Source of the DNA: Rutpela maculata
Taxonomy: Eukaryota; Arthropoda; Insecta; Coleoptera; Cerambycidae
Length of the DNA stretch: 64,000 nt
Reading direction: 5' to 3'
Assembly (NCBI GenBank): GCA_936432065.2
Contig: OW386292.2
Coordinates: 133,687,460 to 133,751,459 of the forward strand
Below, piece by piece: positions 50,601 through 52,975 of the stretch. The notes beneath the pieces were generated by a model. It worked only from the letters and a program-made list of their open reading frames with translations, did not search any database and was not told the DNA's origin. Both the position numbers and the translations under genes were made by a program. Positions within the stretch are counted from its first letter, which is position 1. Each line of letters begins with the position of its first letter.

Positions 50601-52975
50601 ACTAGTAACGACGTCTGTATTGCCTGACTCGTGCTGCTCTCCCTGAATTTTTTTAGCATTAACAATCTTGTTGAGACTGAATCTTCCAAATAACCCTCTG
50701 CCACGGTGGATGATTTCCACACACCGTGACGTTTAAGGGTGGTAATGTCACCCCCAGCATTGGCCAAAAGAGTTGATGAGGAACGGCGCATGCTATATGG
50801 CCAGTATACAAATCTGCATCTGGCAGTTGCAAATAATCAGCTACAATTCTTGGAATTTTTGAGAGCTTATTTAATCCAACGCATTAGACAGTGCACTTTC
50901 CCTTTTGAAAATTTACGAAAAATCTTTTGTGAGACACATTTTACGGTCTTAAAGACACATATTTCCTAATCAAATCAAGTGAGTTTACCGAAAATCCTTC
51001 ATTTAAAACTGTGAAACTTCTTGATTTATTTGTCTTGGTATCTGGTATGGATATATACAGATATTATTCTTTATCTCATACGCTTAAGAAGTTCAGTTCA
51101 CCGCAACGGCAGGCACCGTAAACTCCCAATATCAATGCAACCTAAAAAAACCCAAACAATTAAATAGGTACACAAAAGCAAGATCCAAGGGCGGATCTGG
51201 ACCTTGAGCTTGGGGGGGGGTAACACTGAACCCAAAATTTTTTGGTGAGCGGGGGGGGGAGATCCGGAAAAAAAATTTTTTTGAAGAGGGGGGGGAGAAA
51301 TCCAAAAAAAATATTTTTCGCCCTAAAAATTTTTTCAATAGCGGGGGGGAAATCCTAAAAAATTTAAAATGAAAATTTCTTGAGGGGGGGGGGGGTAATT
51401 ACCCTATTAACATTTTTTTTCTTCCCAAAATTAACAAAAATCATACCATTTTAAAACAAAAATTGATGATTTACAGAATCTTGGGGGGTAATTACCCCGT
51501 TACCCCCCCCCCCCCCATAAATCCACGCCTGGCAAGATCATAAACACCTACCTCTGACATAAGATGCTCACCGTCTGGAGCATCCATCAAATATTGTTCG
51601 ATATGTGCTCTTTCCAAATAATATATTTCTAATAATATCAGATAATAAAAAGTACTTGTAATAAAAGTATAATAATTGTTATTTTTAATCCACAAGTGAC
51701 AGTGACACTTTAACAGTTATTACCGCGTTGCCAATTAAAAAAAAAAATTACCTATATCGATTCTGCCAATTCTACCAACATGAAAATAAGTTGGTAGCAA
51801 CAGATACTAAGATCTTATAGCGTCATTGGTCCCATTTGCTACATCTAGGTAAATATAACTACACAGTGAAATTGTTGTGGTTCCCGTCACCACTTTTAAT
51901 GTAACAACAACTATAACGTTGGTGGCATTGTAACTTGTAGGGAAATAATTTTGGTTTTTGCAACCTCTAAGTTACTGCAATTAAAATCGTCATTTTTCTG
52001 TTGTTGAATGAAGACGCCATATTGACACAGATAAAAATATAATTCAATAAAAAATTTATTTTTATTATAGTCATTTACAAATATGTTTTCTAAATAGATT
52101 ATTACTTTATAATATATAAAATTAAAAAAAAAACGTTTTCCATAAAAAATTTTGCAGTTTTGCTTGTACACATAATTTTTGCAAAAAATTTTTTTTTCCG
52201 AAAAAACCATTTTCTCGAGGGGGCGTCTTTTTTATCGAAGCATCATGATAACATTTTACAGAAAACAAGTGGTGGTTTTAATATCCACACCAAGGGTAAA
52301 TGCAAAACATCATGATTTATAATATATGCTTATGCATGTTATATATAATCACCTTAACTTGGACCTTGGACATATCATGTGCTTAAACTCAGTAAGTCAT
52401 TAATTTGCTATTCGAATAACAAAGAGCCAAATATATAGTTTGCGCTCTCATTTCGGTCAGCTGAGCTGTTCCAAAAGTTAGTCATTTCTACTACTTGGTT
52501 ACATCCCGTTTACGTAATAACCTAGTCATCGACACGGTAACGCTAGAAGTACCGGAATAGTAATTTTTCACGTAATTATTATTCCCCATTTTGGTGAATA
52601 CTTGGTAGAAGCATGGTTCCCATTACGTAACAGTCCTTAGTTGCGGAAACCTTTAAAGTTCCCCTAATGGCAACTATTACGTAGAAACTACTAAAATTGC
52701 TGCTTGGGTATTGTCTACTAGCCCATTTCTAAGATATAATATATTTTTTTCAGTTTAGAAATAAAGGGAACCTAAAGAGACATAAGTTGTGTCACATGGA
52801 CCCCAGCATAGCGAACACCTTCCATTGTCACCAGTGCTCATTCTCTGCAAAATCAAAAAATGAACTCAAGCAACATATGGAGTCACACATGAATGTAATT
52901 CTTCATTGTAATAAGTGCAAATATCAAACTAAATTTACGAATAGCCTTTGGAGACACAAAAAGGAACGTCATTAA
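4041..52975 (+). CDS. Multi-C2H2 zinc-finger protein gene, 7 exons, 14 fingers (gene-level entry)
   Basis: Joining 4041-4867, 14541-14846, 21977-22184, 30330-30509, 41417-41602, 44717-45001 and 52754-52975 gives 2214 nt, exactly 737 codons plus TAA. Every junction has GT/AG and matching phase (introns 1-2 phase 2, introns 3-6 phase 0), and four junctions rebuild a finger with CX2CX12HX3-4H spacing. C2H2 arrays of this type bind DNA in the nucleus. The aromatic residue two positions after the second Cys (CPY, CPF, CDY, CKY) resembles REST/ZFX-type fingers, but I cannot assign an ortholog. No ZAD, BTB or KRAB domain is visible. The introns (3.1-10.9 kb) are filled with transposons. The model was assembled by eye from splice sites; RNA-seq would settle it. 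Confidence 0.88.
4967..5650. mobile_element. MITE-like element with nested inverted repeats
   Basis: AGCCGCTTGCACCGT at the left and ACGGTGCAAATGGCT at the right are inverted. A second inner pair (TTGCACCGTTCTTTAAT near 5033; AATAAAGCACGGTGCAA near 5554) repeats the motif. No ORF and no clear target duplication. Confidence 0.5.
5850..6240 (+). pseudogene. Reverse transcriptase fragment
   Basis: Readable RT motifs in order: DFSKEFDK (5922-5945, normally DFSKAFD), then GVPQGSHLGPLLFLLFINDI, then YFTDDIK in place of the catalytic YADD. Frameshifts separate the first motif from 6013-6234. 5'- and 3'-truncated non-LTR element, inactive. Confidence 0.65.
6521..7543. mobile_element. hAT-like non-autonomous element
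   Basis: The left end CAGGGCTGAC and right end GTCAACGCTG form a short TIR, followed inward by GATTTAAATC-type sequence on both sides. No clean target duplication is seen. Inside, 6840-7090 is a foldback segment whose sequence (TTTACTCGAAATCTACGTGG, AGTTTTTTAAATTGA) recurs at 19770-19960. Confidence 0.5.
6840..7090. repeat. Foldback repeat, family member A
   Basis: An inverted repeat around CTTTCTACCGTGTAGATTTC / GAAATCTACGTGGTAGAAAG with outer arms TGAATCCGAATTTTCAATTT / AAATTGAGGATTCGG. A related copy is at 19770-19960. Confidence 0.6.
7661..7705. repeat. Short tandem repeat (GGCATAT)n
   Basis: Six imperfect GGCATAT/GGCATATA units in tandem, flanked by AT-rich DNA. Confidence 0.6.
7795..9325 (+). 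pseudogene. 5'-truncated non-LTR retrotransposon, RT to tail
   Basis: Starts inside the RT domain and reads HQYGFRKNLSTE, FLDLAKAFDTVNHDIL, GVPQGTVIGPILFLLYINSM and SYADDTVLIF, so the catalytic YADD is intact. A frameshift near 8360 leads to the thumb region (IKYLGLMADQHLRWN) at 8418-8789. A further break precedes the C-terminal end (YNTRAV, GPKLYNLLPVNLKNI) at 8827-9072. The 3' end is a (TTGAA)n tail at about 9283-9318. CR1/Jockey-type, inactive through frameshifts and 5' loss. Confidence 0.75.
9326..10234. other. Decayed repeat DNA in intron 1
   Basis: Contains sequence (GACGAAGTATTTAGTTTAAA near 9795, CTTGTTTTAGAAAAAAATT near 10100) that recurs in diverged form at 11395-11640 and 14098-14175, so this part of the intron is a repeat that was copied or split by later insertions. 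No ORF. Confidence 0.45.
10235..11305 (+). pseudogene. 5'-truncated non-LTR retrotransposon with (AAAT)n tail
   Basis: Begins at the YADDLKIYF catalytic motif (about 10245). After a frameshift, 10484-10975 encodes the thumb and C-terminal part (KMLGFIIRNARDF, RPRLEYASVVWNP, EEIQRRFLKFL). The 3' UTR ends in (ATAA)n at 11281-11299. Jockey/BS-like; related in protein to the 26-30 kb copies (LGFVIRNC, RSRLEYGALIWYP). Confidence 0.7.
11306..11627. other. Repeat remnant flanking the 11.6-kb transposon
   Basis: Diverged copy of 9720-10030. It ends with GTTAATAT (11628-11635), the left target duplication of the next element. Confidence 0.4.
11636..14098. mobile_element. TIR transposon with 8-bp target duplication carrying a cysteine-rich ORF
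   Basis: The ends CGAGGGGGCAACCGCTG and CAGCGGTTGCCCCCTCG are perfect inverted repeats flanked by GTTAATAT on both sides (11628-11635, 14099-14106). The length is 2463 bp. Inside, a unit of about 230 bp (ACTATTAATTTTAGGAAAAA and GTGCACCGTTC...AGATAATCTAG) occurs three times: inverted near 11770-12070 and direct near 12470-12640 and 13460-13640. Between them lies a pseudogene with a CXC-like cysteine module. No recognisable transposase. An 8-bp duplication fits hAT or P superfamilies. Confidence 0.85.
12640..13207 (+). pseudogene. CXC-like cysteine-rich repeat-borne protein, C-terminal part
   Basis: The reading frame runs through DVGERLVLALYNS to a TAA at 12930, then FYQIQTWKNVALEATDWGWK. A one-base shift at the A-run near 13000 moves it to the frame ending in CKLGCENRCSCRRAGLRCS and CYHYHGQACIN, then an acidic tail and stop. 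The cysteine spacing resembles tesmin/TSO1-like CXC modules. I know the WGWK plus cysteine-module pair from uncharacterised, repeat-associated arthropod proteins, but no function is established. One stop and one frameshift make this copy non-functional. Confidence 0.6.
14107..14520. other. Repeat-derived 3' part of intron 1
   Basis: AT-rich, with CTTGTTTTAGAAAAAAATT shared with 10100. No gene. It ends in the polypyrimidine tract of exon 2. Confidence 0.4.
14541..14846 (+). CDS. Zinc-finger gene exon 2 (fingers 1 and 2)
   Basis: Acceptor TTTTTAG at 14540 follows a T-rich tract; donor TTTTTG|GTATGT is at 14847. The exon is phase 2 in and phase 2 out (306 nt, frame-neutral if skipped). It encodes two complete fingers: CRACPF...HIRKKH (CX2CX12HX4H) and CTDCAF...HLITH (CX2CX12HX3H). 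A basic stretch (RKPKWQRW) precedes finger 1. The last split codon joins to the first base of exon 3 to give the first cysteine of finger 3. Confidence 0.85.
14847..15430. other. Start of intron 2, repeat-like
   Basis: Contains a small palindrome GGTTACCATTACCACTGTTTGGTAACC at 15037-15063 (17 matched outer bases) and a stretch (GAGGCAGCGA, near 15402) that recurs inverted near 19345. No coding sequence recognised. Confidence 0.35.
15431..18085 (-). pseudogene. 5'-truncated CR1-like retrotransposon, EN to RT
   Basis: Reverse strand, in order: C-terminal endonuclease (ILIAGDFNLNF, TCIDNILLND, NISDHLAQT) at 17348-18073; linker at 17034-17360; RT at 15865-17109 with FIDFTKAFDNVNHELL, GVPQGSILGPSLFLLFVNDL and QYADDTNALIS (catalytic residues intact); C-terminal end LYQRSIIYIGCKLFNFLPLE at 15654-15932. 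Three frameshifts break it. The 3' end is an (ATCT)n tail at 15432-15445. Related to the intact 33-37 kb element and the 41.7-kb fragment. Confidence 0.78.
18091..19274. mobile_element. DNA transposon remnant with about 150-bp TIRs
   Basis: Left arm GCGGTCAGCTGGC...ACCACCCATGCCTAAAAAAT...AAAGTTGAAATTCT and right arm (19120-19274) are inverted over about 150 bp. Next to the left arm, 18280-18360 reads as an acidic tail (DSDDTDINDKEDKEE, SDIESLLSNDAHK, stop), possibly a transposase or cargo fragment. The centre (18580-18660) is a retroelement 3' end with (ATT)n. No clear target duplication. Confidence 0.6.
19275..19987. repeat. Foldback repeat, family member B, and flanks
   Basis: 19770-19960 matches the foldback family seen at 6840-7090 (TTTCTACCATGTAGATTTTT / ATTCTACATGCTAGAAAG, then ATTCGGTTTCACC). 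19277-19770 is AT-rich with no gene I can support; the mirrored short ORFs are not coding. Confidence 0.5.
19996..21544. mobile_element. hAT non-autonomous element with 8-bp target duplication
   Basis: TAGGGATGG at the left and CCATCCCTA at the right, flanked by GTTAAAAT on both sides (19988-19995, 21545-21552). Subterminal regions are packed with ATCCGG/CCGGAT motifs, possible transposase-binding repeats. 20226-21011 is a second TIR element nested inside. No transposase. Confidence 0.85.
20226..21011. mobile_element. Nested long-TIR element inside the hAT element
   Basis: Arms of about 250-300 bp pair (AAGATTAAAGCCTAAGGAAC with GTTCCTTAGGCTTTAATCTT; CTGGCTGTACTTTCAAAATGG with its complement near 20917). 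The centre holds (ATT)n and AT-rich DNA. The many short ORFs on both strands are arm translations. Confidence 0.7.
21553..21976. other. 3' part of intron 2
   Basis: AT-rich with no gene. It ends in TTTTTTTTCAG before exon 3. Confidence 0.4.
21977..22184 (+). CDS. Zinc-finger gene exon 3 (fingers 3, 4 and 5' half of 5)
   Basis: Acceptor TTTTTTTTCAG at 21976. The first base C completes TG|C, the first Cys of finger 3 (CASCPY...HMNTH). Finger 4 is CPHCRF...HVQFIH. The exon ends after CQKCAYK, three residues past the second Cys of finger 5, at AAG|GTAATA. Phase 2 in and phase 0 out, so this is the only asymmetric internal exon and should be constitutive if the frame is kept. Confidence 0.85.
22396..23009 (+). 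repeat. Interspersed repeat R22 (inverted copy at 52.3-52.7 kb), split by a MITE
   Basis: From CCCAAGCAGCAATTTTAGTA to TGATGTTTTGCGTTTACCC. It matches the complement of 52289-52726 over about 400 bp, including CAAGGTCCAAGTTAAGGTGA. It is interrupted at 22414-22626 by a MITE absent from the other copy. No ORF. Confidence 0.75.
22414..22626. mobile_element. Tc1/mariner-type MITE (TA duplication)
   Basis: GAGTGAAATTACATAGAAAA and its complement form 28-bp TIRs. TA flanks both sides (22412-22413, 22627-22628). The paralogous repeat at 52.7 kb has the uninterrupted site TTTTAGTAGTTT, which confirms the boundaries and the TA duplication. 213 bp, no ORF. Confidence 0.85.
23403..28280 (-). pseudogene. 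Non-LTR retrotransposon on the reverse strand, split by a later insertion
   Basis: Reverse strand: linker and RT start at 27382-28275 (SGVDGIPSFIVKDCIHAL, WKIARICPILKK); fingers at 27105-27353; palm at 26737-27237 (DFQKAFDQIDHYML, SGVPLGSNLGPLLFLIFI), where the catalytic motif reads YPND instead of YADD; thumb and C-terminus at 26121-26627. The 3' UTR continues to 25910 and, beyond the inserted element 23476-25908, ends at about 23403-23475. A second copy at 28.8-30.0 kb shows the uninterrupted 3' UTR. Inactive. Confidence 0.8.
23469..25908 (+). mobile_element. Non-LTR retrotransposon, 5'-truncated, ORF otherwise open (745 codons)
   Basis: The frame 23469-25706 is uninterrupted. The first few codons come from flanking DNA. 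It then encodes the end of the endonuclease (TILDYICTNI, GLSDHEAVLCKV), the RT (VVPLFKSGDRESPSNYRLVS, DLTKAFDCVNHGML, GVPQGSVLGPLLFLIYFNDL, FTFFADDTTIL with catalytic FADD) and the thumb plus C-terminal tail. The 3' end has AATAAA at 25873 and a (GATTT)n tail to 25908. The lack of stops suggests a young insertion. The missing 5' half makes it dead on arrival. Inserted into the 3' UTR of the reverse-strand element. CR1/Jockey type. Confidence 0.82.
28334..28524. mobile_element. Small MITE with TATACAGG-type ends
   Basis: TATACAGGTTG at the left and CACCCGGTATA at the right are imperfect inverted repeats. The same terminus type bounds the element at 62294-63020. 28525-28806 next to it holds nothing I recognise. 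Confidence 0.4.
28807..30005 (+). pseudogene. Second, forward copy of the 26-28 kb retrotransposon
   Basis: 5'-truncated inside the RT palm: SSGVPRGSNLGPLFFLIFID, then FYADDLKIF with YADD intact (YPND in the sister copy), then an open frame through the thumb to 29717 (NRMLGFVIRNCRHF, RSRLEYGALIWYP). The 3' UTR ends in AATAAAG and an (AAATA)n tail near 30003. Nearly identical to 25910-27000 but in opposite orientation, so the two can pair over more than 1 kb. Confidence 0.8.
30006..30329. other. 3' end of intron 3
   Basis: No gene recognised. A long T-run precedes the exon 4 acceptor. Confidence 0.4.
30330..30509 (+). CDS. Zinc-finger gene exon 4 (3' half of finger 5, finger 6, 5' half of 7)
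   Basis: Acceptor TTTTTTTTTGCAG at 30329; donor AAG|GTAACA at 30510; 180 nt, phase 0 at both ends. It begins with TVYKCVLQKHMLIH, which completes finger 5 with 12 residues between Cys2 and His1. Finger 6 (CPVCPF...THRLSH) has 13 residues between Cys2 and His1 because one extra residue lies between the conserved Leu and the first His, so its fold may be atypical. It ends with CATCSYK, the first half of finger 7. Confidence 0.83.
30510..32870. other. 5' part of intron 4, possible old TIR element
   Basis: Short inverted matches lie far apart: GGGTTGTTG near 30926 with CAACAACCCAA near 32731, and GTGACATCATAACGGCAGTT near 31075 with AACTGCCG-type sequence GACTGCCGTTATTATGTCAT near 32568. This may be a decayed transposon of about 1.8 kb. 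No coding sequence. Confidence 0.3.
33022..33110 (-). ncRNA. tRNA-Ala-like Pol III sequence (pseudo-tRNA or SINE head)
   Basis: Reverse strand: A-box-like TAGCCCAATGG, anticodon-loop-like CTTGCAA (TGC), B-box-like GTATTCGATCC, then an oligo-T run of nine, a Pol III terminator. The T and anticodon stems do not pair, so it is not a working tRNA. It resembles the head of a tRNA-derived SINE. Confidence 0.45.
33179..34246 (+). CDS. ORF1 protein of CR1-like retrotransposon (355 aa)
   Basis: Residues about 29-72 carry a PHD-like zinc motif (CCNKKC, CIYC, H, SC, CIDC). Residues 75-120 form a coiled coil (SIENIWLKKLMSEMEDKNNV, then more heptads), usual for ORF1 multimerisation. A Ser/Asn-rich linker follows, and then an RRM-like or zinc-free C-terminal domain (KVWLFISRVPDKIDEAIVRN). 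In this family ORF1 binds element RNA and forms RNPs. The ATG follows AAG at 33179. The ORF ends at TGA 34244-34246 and overlaps ORF2 by 40 nt in the -1 frame. Confidence 0.75.
   Translation: MVNGKESEIELSLENEKNSENNSDTIVKCCNKKCAVVVCIYCYSIFHKSCSEREKSKIVAKLDGHKIICIDCVNKKSDSEKLSIENIWLKKLMSEMEDKNNVLKENNRLLLEKVSTLQNNLQLYSSKNNSHHNRVSQGQVDKQAFSMTLPNDTNKNKQTFDLQSPMNLNRQIAPSSSRDHSTIKTPNQNNVASTSWAQVAAGRPSIAPQEIKNKNNFRPKRNIFIGTGETTENEHFIGRDDSNKKVWLFISRVPDKIDEAIVRNYIKMKSKITNDEDLVVKYIPTRIEQIRADSKCFQVGIRYNLLDTVYNNNFWPRNVAFERFKFRRQSRQDDRNSTVLESDFLEAQPISGITN
34207..34213 (+). promoter_or_regulatory. Canonical -1 ribosomal frameshift heptamer T_TTT_TTA
   Basis: In the ORF1 frame the codons read GAT TTT TTA GAG, so X_XXY_YYZ is T_TTT_TTA in the correct register. 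The -1 frame opens at 34207, just after a TGA (34204-34206), and is exactly the frame of ORF2. Only a weak hairpin (CCC...GGGG, 34223-34234) is visible 9 nt downstream. Confidence 0.6.
34207..37029 (+). CDS. ORF2 endonuclease-reverse transcriptase of CR1-like retrotransposon
   Basis: There is no ATG before the endonuclease motif HLNIQSIRNK (34285 on); the frame is open from 34207 and overlaps ORF1. Numbering from codon TTG at 34282, the AP-type endonuclease has N4, E31 (INEHW), YRPP at 105-108, GDFN at 137-140, LDTIF at 177-181 and SDH at 199-201. The RT has VVPVYKKCNIDDPSHHRPIS, DLTKAFDCVSHEIL, GVPQGSVLGPVLFLIYINDF and LFADDTNL with catalytic FADD, then thumb and C-terminal domain. All catalytic residues are present. 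The protein nicks target DNA and copies element RNA by target-primed reverse transcription. Translation probably needs frameshifting or reinitiation. Confidence 0.85.
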   Translation, partial: FFRGTTHLGDNKLSGSQEPLRNFRILHLNIQSIRNKINEFEIFLNEHNYNFLLINEHWCTNNELNYVSINHYNLISKFCRSNAAHGGVAVYAFENYTNCIILEQVNKLSVELHCELAAIEFGNNKLMTIYRPPNGDYNLFLETLTLALEAFSKSDKTMIVSGDFNVYIHEENQQRTMQLVNTFKSFGFSLSYTGYTRNSHCLDTIFTNINSNNLSTRAIDTKLSDHLGVHLETNIEFKIPPKKVTYRPIHDQGLSELNNFLSNVNWEFILDPNIDINNRIIKFIKIITDSIDIIFPVKSIIVNGSKQSKLSWFNDNLRHMREQLNLLYEFNKKNPTENNKALLNNFRSSYRREINIAKKDCNDNFVNRHNNPQQALWKIVNSYKKTASNVSANISSEQFNHYFVNVTDKIIEELPPCNTEYTDYLEERIQQSQFYFTQVSGQEIADTITNLKNKKSKDVYDISTSILKGIKNSIIGPLTTLINICISNNVFPESLKISKVVPVYKKCNIDDPSHHRPISVIPCLAKIYEIILKNQLTRYLEYNKLLSSNQYGFRNKLSTTLAIDKLTSIINDGFENENYICSQFLDLTKAFDCVSHEILIHKLNYYGFSEQSKALLTSYLSDRQQFVVYNGIKSNLLNIKHGVPQGSVLGPVLFLIYINDFPNSVTNNVLTILFADDTNLTISKKNIEDIQNEIPHIDSKSQNWFVSNKLCLNASKTETMIFSMRNLQDINNPEFVKFLGVKLDPKLTWDSHTNQVCNKIATYTYLLRNLVGKVSQNTLTTAYHSLIHSSISYAILVWGHATSSINVFSAQRKVIRIISGLRYRDDCKEQFKKLKIMTVPCTYIFQCLLYVKNNEGVFNTRSQIHSHNTRNRDNLDTNFLRLTKTRDGTGYLGIQFFNALPPEVRSLNVNHFKWKVKKYLLDNAFYSTKEFLDITHHIIN
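37324..38040. other. Repeat DNA with a terminal hairpin
   Basis: Includes a CGGACGGACAGACAGACGGACA-type motif near 37617 and a hairpin ATACTCTTCGTTTTTGCGAAGAGTAT at 37742-37767. Related sequence (ATTATACTTTTCGC, GATACTCTTCGC) occurs at 32873 and 32930, so the retrotransposon may sit inside an older element. No gene. Confidence 0.4.
38041..39270. repeat. GC-rich unclassified repeat with internal tandem duplication
   Basis: Clearly richer in GC than its surroundings. A segment of about 110 bp is duplicated in tandem with a period of about 200 bp: CACCTCTGCATCACTTTAGTAAGGA occurs near 38550 and 38747, and CTTGATGG(C/T)CCAT near 38492 and 38692. Overlapping long ORFs run on both strands, none recognised; the best looking is reverse 38759-39163. 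It could be the 5' end of a retroelement on the reverse strand. Confidence 0.4.
39271..40245. other. Intron 4 DNA without recognised gene
   Basis: Mixed composition, no homology I can name. 39830-39880 contains TTTTGTCCCAGTCGTTTGAG-like unique sequence. Confidence 0.3.
40246..41340 (-). pseudogene. 5'-truncated non-LTR retrotransposon
   Basis: Reverse strand: YMGVPRGSVLGPLQFALYVN and IFANDTT (FADD changed to FAND) at 41056-41331; thumb VKFLGTWLDNKLCWDNH at 40760-41014; C-terminal part (LYNTRNNNRLTVPSHS, INLFNKLPDNLK) at 40471-40788. Frameshifts between the parts. The 3' tail is (TTTATT)n-like at 40250-40275. Inactive. Confidence 0.72.
41417..41602 (+). CDS. Zinc-finger gene exon 5 (3' half of finger 7, finger 8, 5' half of 9)
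   Basis: Acceptor TTTTTAAG at 41416; donor CAG|GTAATA at 41603; 186 nt, phase 0 at both ends. AKTKDILIRHQLVH completes finger 7 (CX2CX12HX3H). Finger 8 is CGICPY...HREKH. The exon ends in CDLCPYQ, the first half of finger 9. It lies between a reverse-strand retrotransposon fragment (40.2-41.3 kb) and a forward one (41.7-42.0 kb). Confidence 0.84.
41700..42030 (+). pseudogene. C-terminal fragment of a CR1-like ORF2 plus 3' UTR
   Basis: NLQPVTHATSLYQKNIQYNG then CKLFNYLSQEIREPPNYHVY matches the same region of the 15.4-18.1 kb element (DSHSTSLYQRSIIYIGCKLF). Heavily 5'-truncated, starting about 100 bases after exon 5. Confidence 0.6.
42487..42530 (+). pseudogene. Possible THAP-domain first exon
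   Basis: ATG followed by QQCCAICRNRSFHK and a consensus donor GTAAGT. The CCAxxCxNRS start is typical of THAP DNA-binding domains, which P-type and some hAT-related transposases carry. The downstream exons are not found. Confidence 0.35.
43010..43230 (+). pseudogene. C2HC-like module of an uncharacterised repeat-borne protein
   Basis: LNCYVCEQPLSDDTTVNVME, GLKSFQAASLKRK, then after a stop/frameshift DLLTVCTTIVVHRKCQRSFV. The CX2C ... HX3C pattern plus the GLK-AS-KRKD region matches, from memory, the N-terminal module of uncharacterised arthropod proteins dispersed by repeats. Broken by at least one frameshift. The poly-CCAA run at 42972-42988 lies just upstream. Confidence 0.45.
43300..43960. 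other. AT-rich intron 5 DNA
   Basis: No gene recognised. It ends in a T-rich block (43927-43965), which is the poly(A) side of the reverse-strand R4-like element. Confidence 0.35.
43966..44650 (-). pseudogene. R4/Dong-like retrotransposon 3' fragment (zinc knuckle and endonuclease region)
   Basis: Reverse strand: GFIVTCQDGVINTLVYRSRV, then the CCHC motif CRTCRQAPESLMHLLSACP, then HRHNAALRVLYYHLL (44383-44650), and in another frame YPDYSVKMVVLIIGVLGGMK with NSAEWLAGQMQKAVILGSLR (44063-44269). The order zinc knuckle then restriction-like endonuclease C-terminus, and GC-rich codons, fit R2/R4-type elements. The 3' side is an A-run. The 5' truncation abuts an (ATT)n array; Dong elements are known to target TAA repeats. 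Frameshifted and inactive. Confidence 0.6.
44649..44716. repeat. (ATT)n microsatellite forming the exon 6 splice acceptor
   Basis: About 20 ATT/TTT units, ending TTATTATTATAG directly before exon 6. The tract takes the place of the polypyrimidine tract and provides the AG. Confidence 0.85.
44717..45001 (+). CDS. Zinc-finger gene exon 6 (3' half of finger 9, fingers 10-11, 5' half of 12)
   Basis: The acceptor AG at 44715-44716 is the end of an (ATT)n microsatellite. Donor AAG|GTAATG is at 45002; 285 nt, phase 0 at both ends. AKSARSLRQHHLRVH completes finger 9 (HX4H). Finger 10 is CTKCPY...HNITH and finger 11 is CESCDY...HFNNVH. The exon ends in CDQCDIK, the first half of finger 12. The intron upstream is short and ends in an R4/Dong-like retroelement fragment. 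Confidence 0.85.
45002..45378. other. Start of intron 6
   Basis: AT-rich, no gene. Confidence 0.4.
45379..45917. mobile_element. Foldback element
   Basis: CACGGTGGCCTACAACTAAA at the left pairs with TTTGGTTGTAGGCCACCGTG at the right, and GACAATTCTGACTTCGGATT-type arms pair in the centre. A motif inside (GGTCTGGTCC...GGCCAGACCACTTTTTTTT, 45711-45741) recurs inverted at 57312-57350. No real ORF. Confidence 0.65.
45918..47880. other. Intron 6 repeat DNA
   Basis: 46190 (GTGCCCAAGAAACAATTTTAG) and 47684-47709 (AAATTGTTCCTTGGGGAGTT) may be the ends of one decayed element of about 1.5 kb. The content is rich in CCTTATAAAGG-like pieces. No gene. Confidence 0.3.
47886..48230 (-). repeat. 3' end of a reverse-strand retrotransposon with (GAATA)n tail
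   Basis: (ATAGA)n at 47893-47930 followed by TTTATTAATGTTGAATACAC, the same layout as the 54.4-kb element's 3' UTR. Only untranslated sequence is present. Confidence 0.45.
48459..49512. mobile_element. hAT element (CAGAGATGGG family), 8-bp duplication
   Basis: CAGAGATGGG at the left and ACCCATCTCTG at the right, flanked by CTCTGCAT on both sides (48451-48458, 49513-49520). Many GGAAACTTTCC/AAGTTTCC motifs line both ends. No transposase; 1054 bp. Sister of 53387-53762. Confidence 0.88.
49521..50590. other. Intron 6 DNA without recognised gene
   Basis: AT-rich; a short TTGAATTGAATG run near 50218 may be a retroelement tail. Confidence 0.3.
50597..51070 (-). pseudogene. Tyrosine recombinase fragment (Crypton-like)
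   Basis: Reverse strand, one frame apart from a stop: IPDTKTNKSRSFTVLNEGF, SLDLIRKYVSLRP, stop, NVSHKRFFVNFQKGKCTV, then MRRSSSTLLANAGGD, TLKRHGVWKSSTVAEGYLED. The arginine, RHGVW and EGY positions correspond to the catalytic box II Arg, His/Trp and the nucleophilic Tyr of tyrosine recombinases. Similar domains occur in Crypton and DIRS-type elements; I favour Crypton-like. The His of the HxxR box appears changed. Inactive. Confidence 0.6.
51186..51531. mobile_element. hAT-type MITE with poly-G arms
   Basis: CAAGGGCGGATC at the left and GATCCACGCCTG-type ATCCACGCCTG at the right, flanked by GCAAGATC on both sides (51178-51185, 51532-51539). The + strand carries at least five runs of seven or more G before 51400 and one C-run of 14 near 51503. 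No ORF. Confidence 0.8.
51540..52288. other. 3' part of intron 6
   Basis: AT-rich, no gene recognised. Confidence 0.35.
52289..52726 (-). repeat. Interspersed repeat R22, second copy (uninterrupted)
   Basis: Complement of 22396-23009 without the 213-bp MITE. The end reads CTACTAAAATTGCTGCTTGGG. It lies 27 bp before the exon 7 acceptor. Confidence 0.75.
52754..52975 (+). CDS. Zinc-finger gene terminal exon 7 (3' half of finger 12, fingers 13-14, stop)
   Basis: Acceptor TTTTTTTCAG at 52753, phase 0. FRNKGNLKRHKLCH completes finger 12. Finger 13 is CHQCSF...HMESH and finger 14 is CNKCKY...HKKERH, followed directly by TAA at 52973-52975. The protein thus ends on its last zinc ligand with no C-terminal tail. 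Confidence 0.86.
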   Translation, partial: FRNKGNLKRHKLCHMDPSIANTFHCHQCSFSAKSKNELKQHMESHMNVILHCNKCKYQTKFTNSLWRHKKERH

